16,300 nucleotides of DNA from Desulfobacteraceae bacterium (GTDB lineage: Bacteria > Desulfobacterota > Desulfobacteria > Desulfobacterales > JAABSP01). A program made the translations under genes and the position numbers. The notes under the pieces were generated by a model, which saw only the letters and a list, made by a program, of their open reading frames with translations, was not told where the DNA came from and searched no databases. Where the stretch lies: assembly GCA_011390035.1 (NCBI GenBank), contig JAABTE010000019.1, positions 1-16,300 of the forward strand, read 5' to 3'. Positions 5,817 through 13,060 of the stretch are shown piece by piece. Positions within the stretch are counted from its first letter, which is position 1; every line of letters begins with the position of its first letter.

Positions 5817-7892
5817 CATAAACACCCGCATGCTCCGCGCCGGCATCTCCACCCTGGCCCCTTCCCGCAAAGCATCCCGGCCCGGCTCGATCCGCTCTGA
5901 AAATGTGTCCAGCACCGTCACCCACTGCCCCTGAAGCCCCGGCGGCAGGATGAACGCCGAGGCCGATCCGGCGGCGTTGAACATCAGGTGGAAGTCCTCG
6001 TCCGTCACCGGATGGCCCTGGGGGTCCATGTAGCCCAGTTGGCCGAAAAGATGGACCTGGAGGCCCAGTTTGTCCCGCCAGTCCACCTCCGTCATCGGGG
6101 CGCCGTCCGGCCGGTGCCAGGCGATGGCCGCATTCTCCTGGCCGGCGTGGCCGAACCAGCGCCGCCTTCGGAAGGTGGGGTGCCGCCGCCGCAGGCGCAC
6201 CAGGCCGGCCACGAAGTCGAAAAAGGCCGTGTCCGCGCCGTTCCAGTCGAGCCAACTGATGGGGTTGTCCTGGCAGTAGGCGTTGTTGTTGCCCCCCTGG
6301 CTCCGGCCGATCTCGTCTCCGGAGAGCAGCATGGGCACGCCCTGGGACAGGAAAAGGGTGGTCAGGAAATTCCGGCGCTGCCGCCGCCGCATGGTCAGGA
6401 TGTCCGGATCTTCAGTTGACCCTTCCGCCCCGCCGTTCCAGGAGCGGTTGTCGTGGTGGCCGTCCCGGTTCTCCTCGCCGTTGGCTATGTTGTGCTTTTG
6501 CTGGTGGCTTACAAGATCCGCCATGGTAAAGCCGTCGTGGGCCGTGATGTAATTGATGGAGGCCTGGGGCGGCCGGCCGGAGCCGGCGTAGATATCCGGG
6601 CTGCCGGAAAACCGGGTGGCAAAGGACCCGAGCCCGGCGGCGCCCCGCCAGTAGTCCCGGACGTCGTCCCGGTACCGGTCGTTCCACTCGGACCACTGGG
6701 GCGGAAACCTTCCCACCTGATACCCTCCCTCGCCCAGATCCCACGGCTCGGCGATCAGCTTCACCTGGCGGATCACCGGGTCCTGTCGCATGATATCGAG
6801 AAAGCCGGACGTGACGTCCACGCCGTGGCGCTCCCGGGCAAGCACCGGCGCCAGGTCGAACCGGAATCCGTCCACATGCGTCTCGGTGGCCCAGTACCGC
6901 AGGGAGTCCATGATGAGCTGCAGCACCTGGGGATGGCGGGCGTTGATGGTGTTTCCCGTGCCGGTGTGGTTGACGTACCGCCGCCGGTCGGCGTCCTCCA
7001 GCCGGTAATAGGCGCGGTTGTCCAGCCCCTTGAAGCACAGGAACGGCCCCTCGTGGTCGCTTTCCGCCGTGTGGTTGTACACCACGTCCAGGATCACCTC
7101 CAGCCCCGCCTGGTGCAGCGCCAGCACCATGGCCTTGAACTCCCGCACCACTCCTTCCGGGTCGGCGCTGGCGGCGTATTCGTTGTGGGGGGCGAAAAAG
7201 CCGATGGTGTTGTATCCCCAGTAGTTGCGCAGCCCCAGCCGGGCCAGGCGGGGCTCGTGGAGGAACTGGTGGGTGGGCATGATCTCGATGGTGGTCACGC
7301 CCAGCCGCTTCAGATGGGCGATGGCCGCCGGATGGCACAGGCCGGCGTAGGTTCCCCGGATGGCCGCCGGAATCTTGGGATGGTCGATGGTAAAGCCCTT
7401 GACGTGCAGCTCGTAAATGACCGTTTCGTCAAGGGGCACGTCGGGCCGGCGATCCTCGGCCCAGTCGAAATAGGGGTTGACCACCACGGATCGGGGCACA
7501 TGGGGGGCGCTGTCTTCGGTGTTGGGCGTCAGGCCCGACGGGTCTGAAAAATCGGTGTCGAAGGCGGACGAATGCCAATCGGGCATCCCCTCTATGGCCT
7601 TGGCGTATGGGTCCAGCAGGAGCTTTTCCGGCCTGAAGCGATGGCCCCCGGCCGGGTTCCATGGGCCGTGGGCGCGGAAGCCGTAGCGCTGCCCCGGCCA
7701 GACGCCCGGCAGGAATCCGTGCCAGCAGCCGGCGGTCTTTTCCGGCAGGTCCATGCGGGTTTCACTTCCGTTTTCGTTAAAGAGACAAATTTCCATCCGC
7801 TCCGCCGCCTGGGAGAAGATGGAGAAATTGGTGCCTCTTCCGTTATAGGTCGCGCCCAGGGGATAGGCGTTTCCGGGCAATATAGGATGCAT
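5805..7892 (-). CDS. glgX: Glycogen debranching enzyme (GH13, isoamylase-type)
   Basis: Cytoplasmic enzyme that hydrolyses alpha-1,6 branches of glycogen or limit dextrins. 695 residues from ATG 7892, the usual length for GlgX/TreX. A CBM48 domain covers about 5-100 (GATYNGRGTNFSIFS). The GH13 barrel has DVVYNHTAE (269-277), nucleophile Asp346 in DGFRFDLA, acid/base Glu382 in IAEPWDLG, and transition-state Asp453 in ITAHDGF. The GlgX-typical NGEENRDGHHDNRSWNGG (471-488) and the GDEIGRSQGGNNNAYCQDN stretch (525-543) are intact. A C-terminal beta domain follows about 580. The frame extends to a GTG at 7949, but ATG 7892 has GGAAG 9 nt upstream and gives the standard N-terminus. Divergent from malQ, so jointly controlled storage-glucan breakdown is likely. 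Confidence 0.95.
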   Translation of the reverse strand: MHPILPGNAYPLGATYNGRGTNFSIFSQAAERMEICLFNENGSETRMDLPEKTAGCWHGFLPGVWPGQRYGFRAHGPWNPAGGHRFRPEKLLLDPYAKAIEGMPDWHSSAFDTDFSDPSGLTPNTEDSAPHVPRSVVVNPYFDWAEDRRPDVPLDETVIYELHVKGFTIDHPKIPAAIRGTYAGLCHPAAIAHLKRLGVTTIEIMPTHQFLHEPRLARLGLRNYWGYNTIGFFAPHNEYAASADPEGVVREFKAMVLALHQAGLEVILDVVYNHTAESDHEGPFLCFKGLDNRAYYRLEDADRRRYVNHTGTGNTINARHPQVLQLIMDSLRYWATETHVDGFRFDLAPVLARERHGVDVTSGFLDIMRQDPVIRQVKLIAEPWDLGEGGYQVGRFPPQWSEWNDRYRDDVRDYWRGAAGLGSFATRFSGSPDIYAGSGRPPQASINYITAHDGFTMADLVSHQQKHNIANGEENRDGHHDNRSWNGGAEGSTEDPDILTMRRRQRRNFLTTLFLSQGVPMLLSGDEIGRSQGGNNNAYCQDNPISWLDWNGADTAFFDFVAGLVRLRRRHPTFRRRRWFGHAGQENAAIAWHRPDGAPMTEVDWRDKLGLQVHLFGQLGYMDPQGHPVTDEDFHLMFNAAGSASAFILPPGLQGQWVTVLDTFSERIEPGRDALREGARVEMPARSMRVFMKIP

Positions 7893-7913
7893 CAGGCTTG
7901 ACTTCCGATCGAG

Positions 7914-7942
7914 TTGACAAAGGCTCGGCGTTGTCGGATACT
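7914..7942 (+). promoter_or_regulatory. Sigma-70-type promoter for malQ
   Basis: TTGACA (7914-7919, perfect -35) and GATACT (7937-7942, 4/6 -10) are 17 bp apart, the best promoter match in the window. Transcription would start near 7949, giving a leader of about 65 nt. The -35 lies only about 20 bp upstream of the glgX ATG on the other strand, so the two genes' control sites overlap. Confidence 0.5.
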
Positions 7943-7960
7943 GCTTCACCGCCGGGCGCG

Positions 7961-7996
7961 GTAATGTTACAATGACTTATCCTGATAGACTATCAG
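7961..7996. promoter_or_regulatory. Palindromes in the glgX-malQ control region (possible operator)
   Basis: GTAATGTTAC (7961-7970) and CTGATAGACTATCAG (7982-7996; 7-bp arms, 1-bp centre) lie in the predicted malQ leader. The second ends 4 nt before the G-rich ribosome site (8001-8006). They could be a repressor site, or in RNA a 5-bp hairpin next to the ribosome site. No specific regulator can be named. Confidence 0.35.
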
Positions 7997-8014
7997 AAAA
8001 GGGGGGTTTGATAA

Positions 8015-9511
8015 ATGAAAAAAAGAGCGGGCGGCATCCTGCTGCACATCACCTCGCTGCCATCGGTCTTCGGCATCGGGGACCTGGGGCCGGGCGCCCG
8101 GCGGTTCGTTGATTTTCTGGCGGCGGCAGGGCAGGGATACTGGCAGATCCTGCCCCTCAATCCCACCGACCCCGGCGGGCTCCACTCTCCCTACCACAGC
8201 GCCTCGGCCCTGGCCGGAAATCCGTTGCTCATCAGCCCCGAGGCGCTGGTGGAAGACGGCCTGCTGGAGCCCATGGACCTGAAGCGAACCGAGGCCTTCC
8301 CCGAGGACCGGGTAGATTATGATGCCGCGGCCGTCTTCAAGGAGGATCTGTTCCGCAAGGCGCATGCCCGGTTTATGGCCGGCGGCGGGTCTGCGGATTA
8401 CGACCGGTTCCTCAAGGAGAGCGCCGACTGGCTCGACGATTTCGTCCGCTTCACCGCCCTGGGCGAGCGCATGGGCCGCATCGGCTGGGATCAGTGGCCG
8501 GCGCCCTACCGGGATCATGACGAAAGGGCCCTGGCCGAAATGGACCTCGACCCTACCCCGGTGATGGAAAGGGCGCGGTTTCTCCAGTACCTGTTCCAGC
8601 GCCAGTGGATGGCCCTGCGGGACTACGCCAACCGCCGGGGTGTGCAGATCATCGGAGACATTCCCATCTACGTCAAGTTCGACAGCGTGGATGTGTGGGC
8701 CAACCGGGAGCTGTTCAAGCTGGACGCCACCCGAAGGCCCTACGCCGTCTCCGGCGTGCCGCCGGATTATTTCAGCTCCACGGGCCAGCTCTGGGGCCAT
8801 CCCGTCTATAACTGGCCGGTGATCCGGGAGCGGGATTTTAAATGGTGGAAGCAGCGGCTGGCCCGGAACCTGGCCCTGTTTGACTGGGCGCGGCTGGACC
8901 ACTTCCGGGGGCTGGTCTCTTACTGGGAGGTGCCCGCCGGCGAGACCACGGCCATCAACGGCAGGTGGGTGGACGCGCCCACGCTGCACCTGTTCAATTC
9001 ACTGGCCAGCCGCTTTTCCAGCCTGCCCATCCTGGCCGAGGATCTGGGCATCATCGGCCCCGACGTGCGGGAGGTGATGCGGCGCTTCGGCTTTCCGGGA
9101 ATGCGGCTGCTGCTGTTCGCCTTCGGCGACGAGCTGCCCATCCACCCCTACGCCCCCCACAACCATGTGGAGGAGTGCGTGGCCTACACCGGCACCCACG
9201 ACAACAACACGGTCCGGGGATGGTTCGATTCCGAGGCCTCCGAGGCGGACAAGGAGCGGTTTTTCGCCTACATCGGCCGCCGGGTGGGGGCCGACGCCGT
9301 GGCCTGGGAGATGATCCGCCTGGCGATGATGTCGCCGGCCCGGCTGGCCATCCTGCCCATGCAGGACGTGCTGGGGCTGGGAAGGGAGGCCCGGATGAAC
9401 CGGCCGGCCACCACCAGCGGCAACTGGCTGTGGCGGCTGCGGCCGGAGGGGATGTCCCGCGAGGTGGCCGAGCGGCTGGGGGAGATGACGCGGCTGTATG
9501 GGCGGATTTGA
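8015..9511 (+). CDS. malQ: 4-alpha-glucanotransferase (amylomaltase)
   Basis: Transfers alpha-1,4-glucan segments between maltodextrins, releasing glucose (GH77, cytoplasm). 498 residues, the usual length of the compact bacterial/plant D-enzyme form. The N-terminus RAGGILLHITSLPSVFGIGDLG (4-25) and GYWQILPLNPTDPGGLHSPY (41-60) are family hallmarks. Catalytic residues are Asp295 (ARLDHFRGL), Glu342 (LAEDLG) and Asp396 (YTGTHDNNT). The C-terminus has MQDVLGLG and MNRPATTSGNWLWRL. ATG 8015 follows a run of six G (8001-8006) at normal spacing. Divergent from glgX: debrancher plus disproportionating enzyme is a common pairing for glycogen use. Convergent with the LysR gene, 37 bp apart. Confidence 0.96.
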   Translation: MKKRAGGILLHITSLPSVFGIGDLGPGARRFVDFLAAAGQGYWQILPLNPTDPGGLHSPYHSASALAGNPLLISPEALVEDGLLEPMDLKRTEAFPEDRVDYDAAAVFKEDLFRKAHARFMAGGGSADYDRFLKESADWLDDFVRFTALGERMGRIGWDQWPAPYRDHDERALAEMDLDPTPVMERARFLQYLFQRQWMALRDYANRRGVQIIGDIPIYVKFDSVDVWANRELFKLDATRRPYAVSGVPPDYFSSTGQLWGHPVYNWPVIRERDFKWWKQRLARNLALFDWARLDHFRGLVSYWEVPAGETTAINGRWVDAPTLHLFNSLASRFSSLPILAEDLGIIGPDVREVMRRFGFPGMRLLLFAFGDELPIHPYAPHNHVEECVAYTGTHDNNTVRGWFDSEASEADKERFFAYIGRRVGADAVAWEMIRLAMMSPARLAILPMQDVLGLGREARMNRPATTSGNWLWRLRPEGMSREVAERLGEMTRLYGRI

Positions 9512-9548
9512 GGATCGGATGGTTAAAATGCGGCCAACATCCTGAAAG

Positions 9549-10439
9549 TTATACATCCTTTTTTAAAAAGGCGATGAACGCCCGCGCCGGCGGCGACAGG
9601 CTCCGATCCTTGTGCAGGGTGATGTAAAAGCGCCGTTTCAGGGGAATGCCGACGATGGGTATCGTCCGCAACAGTCCCGCCGCCACCAGATCGGTCACGG
9701 CGATGCCGGACAGGATAGACACCCCCAGGCCGCATTTTACCCCCTGAATCACCGCCTGCGTGCTGCCCATCTCCGCCACCACGCGCAGGTCCTCCAGCTT
9801 GTGGCCGGCGTCCGCCAGCAGGCGCCGGAGGGTTTCGCGGGTGCCGGAGCCGGGCTCCCGCAGGATGAAGGGCGCCGTCAGCAGCTCGGCCAGAGACACC
9901 GTTTCCCGCTTCCCCCAGGGGTGGTTCGCCGGGGCCACCAGATGCAGGGTGTCCTCGGCCAGCTTTTCCTGGCGGAGGCGGGCGTCGCCGGTTCGGGCGC
10001 CCACCACCCCCAGATCCACCCCGCCGGCGGCCGTCTCATCGGCGATCCGGGCGGTGTCGCCGATAATAAGAGACACCCGCACGTCCGGGTGTTCCGCCAG
10101 AAACCGGCCGATGGCCGGCGGCAGCAGATACACCCCCGGAATGGTGGAGCCTCCGATGATCAGCCGGCCCCGGATCACCCCCTGGAACTCTGCCAGGGCG
10201 TTTTCCGTCTCCTCCTTCAGGGCCAGCATCTTTCGGGCCTGGTCATACAGCAGCTCCCCGGCCCGGGTGGGCAACGCCTCCCTGGAGAGCCGGTCGAGGA
10301 GCCGGGCGCCGAAGTGCTCCTCGAGGTCCCGGATGTGGCTGCTCACCGTGGGCTGGGACAGGTGGACGGCCCGGGCCGCCCGGGAGAAGCTTTTCAGCTC
10401 CACCACCTTGCAGAATATCCGCAGTTGCCAAAGGTCCAT
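9549..10439 (-). CDS. LysR-family transcriptional regulator (selenium-metabolism-like subgroup)
   Basis: DNA-binding regulator. 296 residues, normal LysR length. The winged HTH is at 1-60, with the recognition region SFSRAARAVHLSQPTVSSHIRDLEEHFGARLLDR at 17-50. The effector-binding domain spans about 90-290. The start MDLWQLRIFCKVVELKSFS and GGSTIPGVYLLP resemble LysR proteins that databases name selenium-metabolism-associated; I recall this resemblance and could not test it, so the effector stays unknown. It lies 23 bp downstream of coaD on the same strand. That gap includes the second copy of a 19-bp duplication; without it the gap would be 4 bp. No ribosome site is visible, consistent with coupling to coaD. 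Last gene of the lpxC-to-lysR run. Confidence 0.9.
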   Translation of the reverse strand: MDLWQLRIFCKVVELKSFSRAARAVHLSQPTVSSHIRDLEEHFGARLLDRLSREALPTRAGELLYDQARKMLALKEETENALAEFQGVIRGRLIIGGSTIPGVYLLPPAIGRFLAEHPDVRVSLIIGDTARIADETAAGGVDLGVVGARTGDARLRQEKLAEDTLHLVAPANHPWGKRETVSLAELLTAPFILREPGSGTRETLRRLLADAGHKLEDLRVVAEMGSTQAVIQGVKCGLGVSILSGIAVTDLVAAGLLRTIPIVGIPLKRRFYITLHKDRSLSPPARAFIAFLKKDV

Positions 10440-10440
10440 T

Positions 10441-10478
10441 GCGTCAGCCGGGCATCCGGGCGTCAGCCGGACATCCGG
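10441..10478. repeat. 19-bp tandem duplication spanning the coaD stop codon
   Basis: GCGTCAGCCGGGCATCCGG (10441-10459) and GCGTCAGCCGGACATCCGG (10460-10478) differ at one base. The coaD stop (TCA on plus, 10463-10465) is in the second. The first, read on the minus strand, is a non-coding copy lying between coaD and the LysR start. Confidence 0.93.
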
Positions 10479-10960
10479 TCCTCTCCGAAGCGCTCCCTGA
10501 GCTTGTGAAAGACCAGCTCGGGCACCATGTCCCGGATGTCGCCGCCAAACCGCACCGCCTCCTTTATTATGGACGAGCTGGTGTAGATCCAGCGCAGGCT
10601 GGTCATCAGAAAGACGGTCTGGATCTCCCGGTTGAGCTTGCGGTTCATCAGGGCCATCTGGAATTCGAACTCGAAATCCGACACGGCCCGCATGCCGCGC
10701 AGAATGGCGTGGGCGTTGCGGCGCCTTGCGTATTCAACCAGCAGGCCGTCGTACTGGTCCACCTCCACGCCCTTGAAGCCGGAAAGACTGTCCTCCAGCA
10801 TCTCCATGCGCTCGGCCGCGGAGAACAGATACCGCTTGGCCGGGTTGCACAGGATGGTGACTATGATGCGGTCGAACAGCTTCAGGCCCCGCTCGATGAT
10901 GTCCAGGTGACCCATGGTGACCGGGTCGAATGATCCGGGGTAGATGGCGATGCGTTCCAT
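10463..10960 (-). CDS. coaD: Phosphopantetheine adenylyltransferase
   Basis: Transfers AMP from ATP to 4'-phosphopantetheine, the penultimate step of coenzyme A synthesis. 165 residues, standard for CoaD. Nucleotidyltransferase signature YPGSFDPVTMGHLDI (7-21), with the TxGH His18. RGMRAVSDFEFEFQMALMNRKL is in the middle. WIYTSSSIIKE near the C-terminal third is the equivalent of the usual Y-x-SSS-x-V/I-KE. It follows rsmD by 42 bp, the common rsmD-coaD pairing. A GGGGGA ribosome site is 12 nt from the ATG, somewhat far. The stop lies in a 19-bp duplication. Confidence 0.97.
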   Translation of the reverse strand: MERIAIYPGSFDPVTMGHLDIIERGLKLFDRIIVTILCNPAKRYLFSAAERMEMLEDSLSGFKGVEVDQYDGLLVEYARRRNAHAILRGMRAVSDFEFEFQMALMNRKLNREIQTVFLMTSLRWIYTSSSIIKEAVRFGGDIRDMVPELVFHKLRERFGEDRMSG

Positions 10961-11002
10961 TTTGATGCGATGTCCCCCTTCAGGGTTGTGTTGAGGCGAT
11001 TT

Positions 11003-11596
11003 TCATTCGCCTGTTTCGGTTTCAGCGGCCGGGTTTGCGTTTGGATTGAAAATAAAAAACGACACGCCGGTTTTGCCGTATTTTCGGGCATCCGTCAAGA
11101 CATAGCGGCAATCGAGGCCGCCGCCGGGATCTTCCCCGGCGGCGTGCTCGGCAACGATGATGGCCCCGTCGGCCGCGGCGCCGCGCCGGGCCAGGGCCGA
11201 CATGGCCGGGGCGATCAGGCCCTTTTCGTAGGGCGGATCGATGAAGATCAGGTCGAATACGGCGCCGGCCGGGGCGTATCCGGCGCCGGGGGCCGCGGCG
11301 TCGGCCTGGCGGGTCCGGACTCGGTGGGCCACGTTCAGGGACCGGATGTTTTTTTCCATTGCCTCGATGGACCGGCGGTGGATGTCCACCAGGAGGGCGG
11401 AGGCGGCGCCCCGGCTGACGGCCTCGAGGCCCATGGCGCCGGTGCCGGCGAAAAGATCCAGGACCGAGCGGTTTCGCACGCGGAGGGCCAGGATGTTGAA
11501 GATGGTTTCCCGCAGGCGATCCGCCGTGGGTCGGGTGGAAAGGCCGGGGGTGGCGGTGAGGCGGCGGGATTTGAATTCTCCGGCGATGATGCGCAT
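11003..11596 (-). CDS. rsmD: 16S rRNA (guanine966-N2)-methyltransferase
   Basis: SAM-dependent methylation of G966 in 16S rRNA during 30S assembly. 197 residues. The N-terminus MRIIAGEFKSRRL (1-13) and GLSTRPTADRLRETIFNIL (18-36) are typical of RsmD. SAM motif SVLDLFAGTGAMGLEAVSRGA is at 44-64 and the catalytic DPPY at 120-123. The C-terminus KYGKTGVSFF is also conserved. The ATG is 10 bp after the ntrX stop, and the sequence between (a run of eight C on the coding strand) has no ribosome site, so re-initiation after ntrX translation is likely. A 6-bp inverted repeat (AGGCGA/TCGCCT, 10994-11012) overlaps its stop. Confidence 0.96.
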   Translation of the reverse strand: MRIIAGEFKSRRLTATPGLSTRPTADRLRETIFNILALRVRNRSVLDLFAGTGAMGLEAVSRGAASALLVDIHRRSIEAMEKNIRSLNVAHRVRTRQADAAAPGAGYAPAGAVFDLIFIDPPYEKGLIAPAMSALARRGAAADGAIIVAEHAAGEDPGGGLDCRYVLTDARKYGKTGVSFFIFNPNANPAAETETGE

Positions 11597-11606
11597 TGGG
11601 GGGGGC

Positions 11607-13016
11607 CTATCGGCGGCCTTTGGCGGGGTTGGGGGCGCTGGGGGGCGGGTGGGGTGTTGTGGACTGGGTGGACGAAGTGGACAGGCGTTTTCGCAGCTCC
11701 TCCACGGGGAGGCCGATGCGGGCGGCGGTTTGATGGATGTCGTTGTTTTCCTGGGCCAGTTTTTTTTGGATGAAGGCGGTTTCGAAGCGGGAGAGGGCTG
11801 TGTCCAGGCGATCCGTATCGAAGAATCGATCCTGGGCGGCTGGGGCCGGGGCGGCGGTTGAGGGGTTGTAGGGGGCCCGCAGGTCCGTGACGCGGATCAC
11901 CTCGCCCTCGGCCAGGATGGACAGGCGGCCCACAAGGTTTTTCAGCTCCCGAACATTGCCGGGCCAGGGGTAGCCGGAGAGCATCTCGATCACCTCCGGG
12001 GAGATGCGGCGGGGGGGCGTTCGGTTGCGCTTGGCGTACTCGTCCAGGAAGGTGTCCACCAGGGCCGGGATGTCGGCCGCCCGCTCCCGGAGGGGGGGGA
12101 CGCGGAGGGGGACCACGTTGAGACGGTAGTACAGGTCTTCCCGGAAGGCGCCCTTGCTGATCTCGGCCTCCAGGTCGCGGTTGGTGGCGGCGATGACCCG
12201 GGCGTTCACCGCCAGGGTGCGGCCGCCGCCCATCCGCTGGAATCGCTGCTCCTGGAGGACCCGCAGGAGCTTGGCCTGCACCTCGAGGCTCATGTCGGCG
12301 ATCTCGTCGAGAAAGAGGGTGCCGGTGTTGGCCATCTCGAGCTTGCCCCGGCGCCGCCGGTCCGGCCCGGCCTCGCGGCCCCGGCCGAACAGCTCGGCCT
12401 CGATCTCGCCGGCGGGGACGGCGGCGCAGTTGACGTCGATGAGCGGGTTTTCCGCCCTGGGGCTGAGCTGGTGGATGGTGCGGGCCACCAGCTCCTTGCC
12501 GGTGCCGTTTTCGCCGGTGATCAGGATCCAGGAGTCGGTGGGGGCCACCGATGCGATGGCCTTGCGCAGCTCCTGGATGGGGGGGCTGTTGCCGTTGATG
12601 GCGTTTTTCTCGATGGTCTTTTTCCGCAGGTACTTGTTCTCCTCTTCCAGGCGGCGGAAGTTGAGGGCGTTGTTGATGGTGACGATGACCTTGTCGATGG
12701 ACAGGGGCTTTTCGATAAGATCGAAGGCCCCCAGCTTGGTGGCCTTGACGGCGGTCTCGATGGTGCCGTGGCCGGTGATGATGACCACCTGGACCGACGG
12801 GCTGTCCTTCTTGATCTCCTTTAAGGTCTCGATGCCGTCGATGCCGGGCATCCAGATGTCCAGCAGCACCAGGTCGGGCATCTCCGATTCTATGAGCTTC
12901 AAGGCCTCGTAGCCGTTGGAGGCGGTGATCACCTCGTAGCCCTCGTCTTCCAGCAGTCCGCTTAAAGACTGGAGGATGGACGGCTCGTCATCCACGATCA
13001 GTATGGTGGGAAACAT
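11607..13016 (-). CDS. ntrX: NtrX-like response regulator (REC - AAA+ - Fis HTH), GAFTGA motif absent
   Basis: Response regulator partnering the adjacent kinase. 469 residues from ATG 13016, behind AAGGAG at good spacing. REC domain 1-120 with phospho-acceptor Asp53 (LLDIWMPG), Thr81 and Lys103. AAA+ domain about 140-380: Walker A GENGTGKE (168-175), Walker B TLFLDEI (233-239), and R-finger region REDLYYRLNVVPLRVPPLRER (292-312). Fis-type HTH at about 413-446. The loop after ELFG should hold GAFTGA but reads RGREAGPDRRRR (212-223), two residues shorter than usual. Sigma-54 contact is therefore doubtful, and it may act with the housekeeping sigma factor. The tail (446-469) is low-complexity S/T/P. 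NtrX proteins regulate nitrogen, redox or envelope genes in other bacteria; targets here are unknown. Two direct repeats of AAGGAGC-type sequence precede it. Confidence 0.9.
   Translation of the reverse strand: MFPTILIVDDEPSILQSLSGLLEDEGYEVITASNGYEALKLIESEMPDLVLLDIWMPGIDGIETLKEIKKDSPSVQVVIITGHGTIETAVKATKLGAFDLIEKPLSIDKVIVTINNALNFRRLEEENKYLRKKTIEKNAINGNSPPIQELRKAIASVAPTDSWILITGENGTGKELVARTIHQLSPRAENPLIDVNCAAVPAGEIEAELFGRGREAGPDRRRRGKLEMANTGTLFLDEIADMSLEVQAKLLRVLQEQRFQRMGGGRTLAVNARVIAATNRDLEAEISKGAFREDLYYRLNVVPLRVPPLRERAADIPALVDTFLDEYAKRNRTPPRRISPEVIEMLSGYPWPGNVRELKNLVGRLSILAEGEVIRVTDLRAPYNPSTAAPAPAAQDRFFDTDRLDTALSRFETAFIQKKLAQENNDIHQTAARIGLPVEELRKRLSTSSTQSTTPHPPPSAPNPAKGRR
11625..11654 (+). 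other. G-quadruplex motif on the template strand at the ntrX 3' end
   Basis: G-tracts of 4, 5, 6, 3 and 4 at 11625-11628, 11631-11635, 11640-11645, 11647-11649 and 11651-11654, with loops of 1-4 nt. An eight-G run at 11598-11605 lies nearby. The G-rich strand is the template for ntrX. It encodes the Pro-rich NtrX tail, so the G-tracts may simply follow proline codons. Confidence 0.6.
11659..11685. repeat. 9-bp tandem repeat, three units, in the ntrX 3' end
   Basis: GTGGACTGG (11659-11667), GTGGACGAA (11668-11676) and GTGGACAGG (11677-11685). On the coding strand they give Ser-Thr-rich triplets in the NtrX C-terminal tail. The 9-bp period preserves the frame. Confidence 0.85.
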
Positions 13017-13060
13017 AAAAGCTCCTTGAAGGCTCCTTATCGCCCGATGAGGGCGGATTG

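Noticed and set aside
9512..9571. Terminator after malQ (GGATG/CATCC stem, then CCTTTTTTAAAAAGG).
   Set aside because: The stem is only 5 bp with a 16-nt loop, and the T-run is too far downstream. The A/T palindrome is simply the F-L-K-K-D end of the LysR protein.
12348..12383. Frameshift in ntrX that might have destroyed GAFTGA.
   Set aside because: The other two frames on this strand give no GAFTGA-like sequence and the flanking ELFG and GKLE are in the same frame, so the change is a real substitution with a two-residue shortening.
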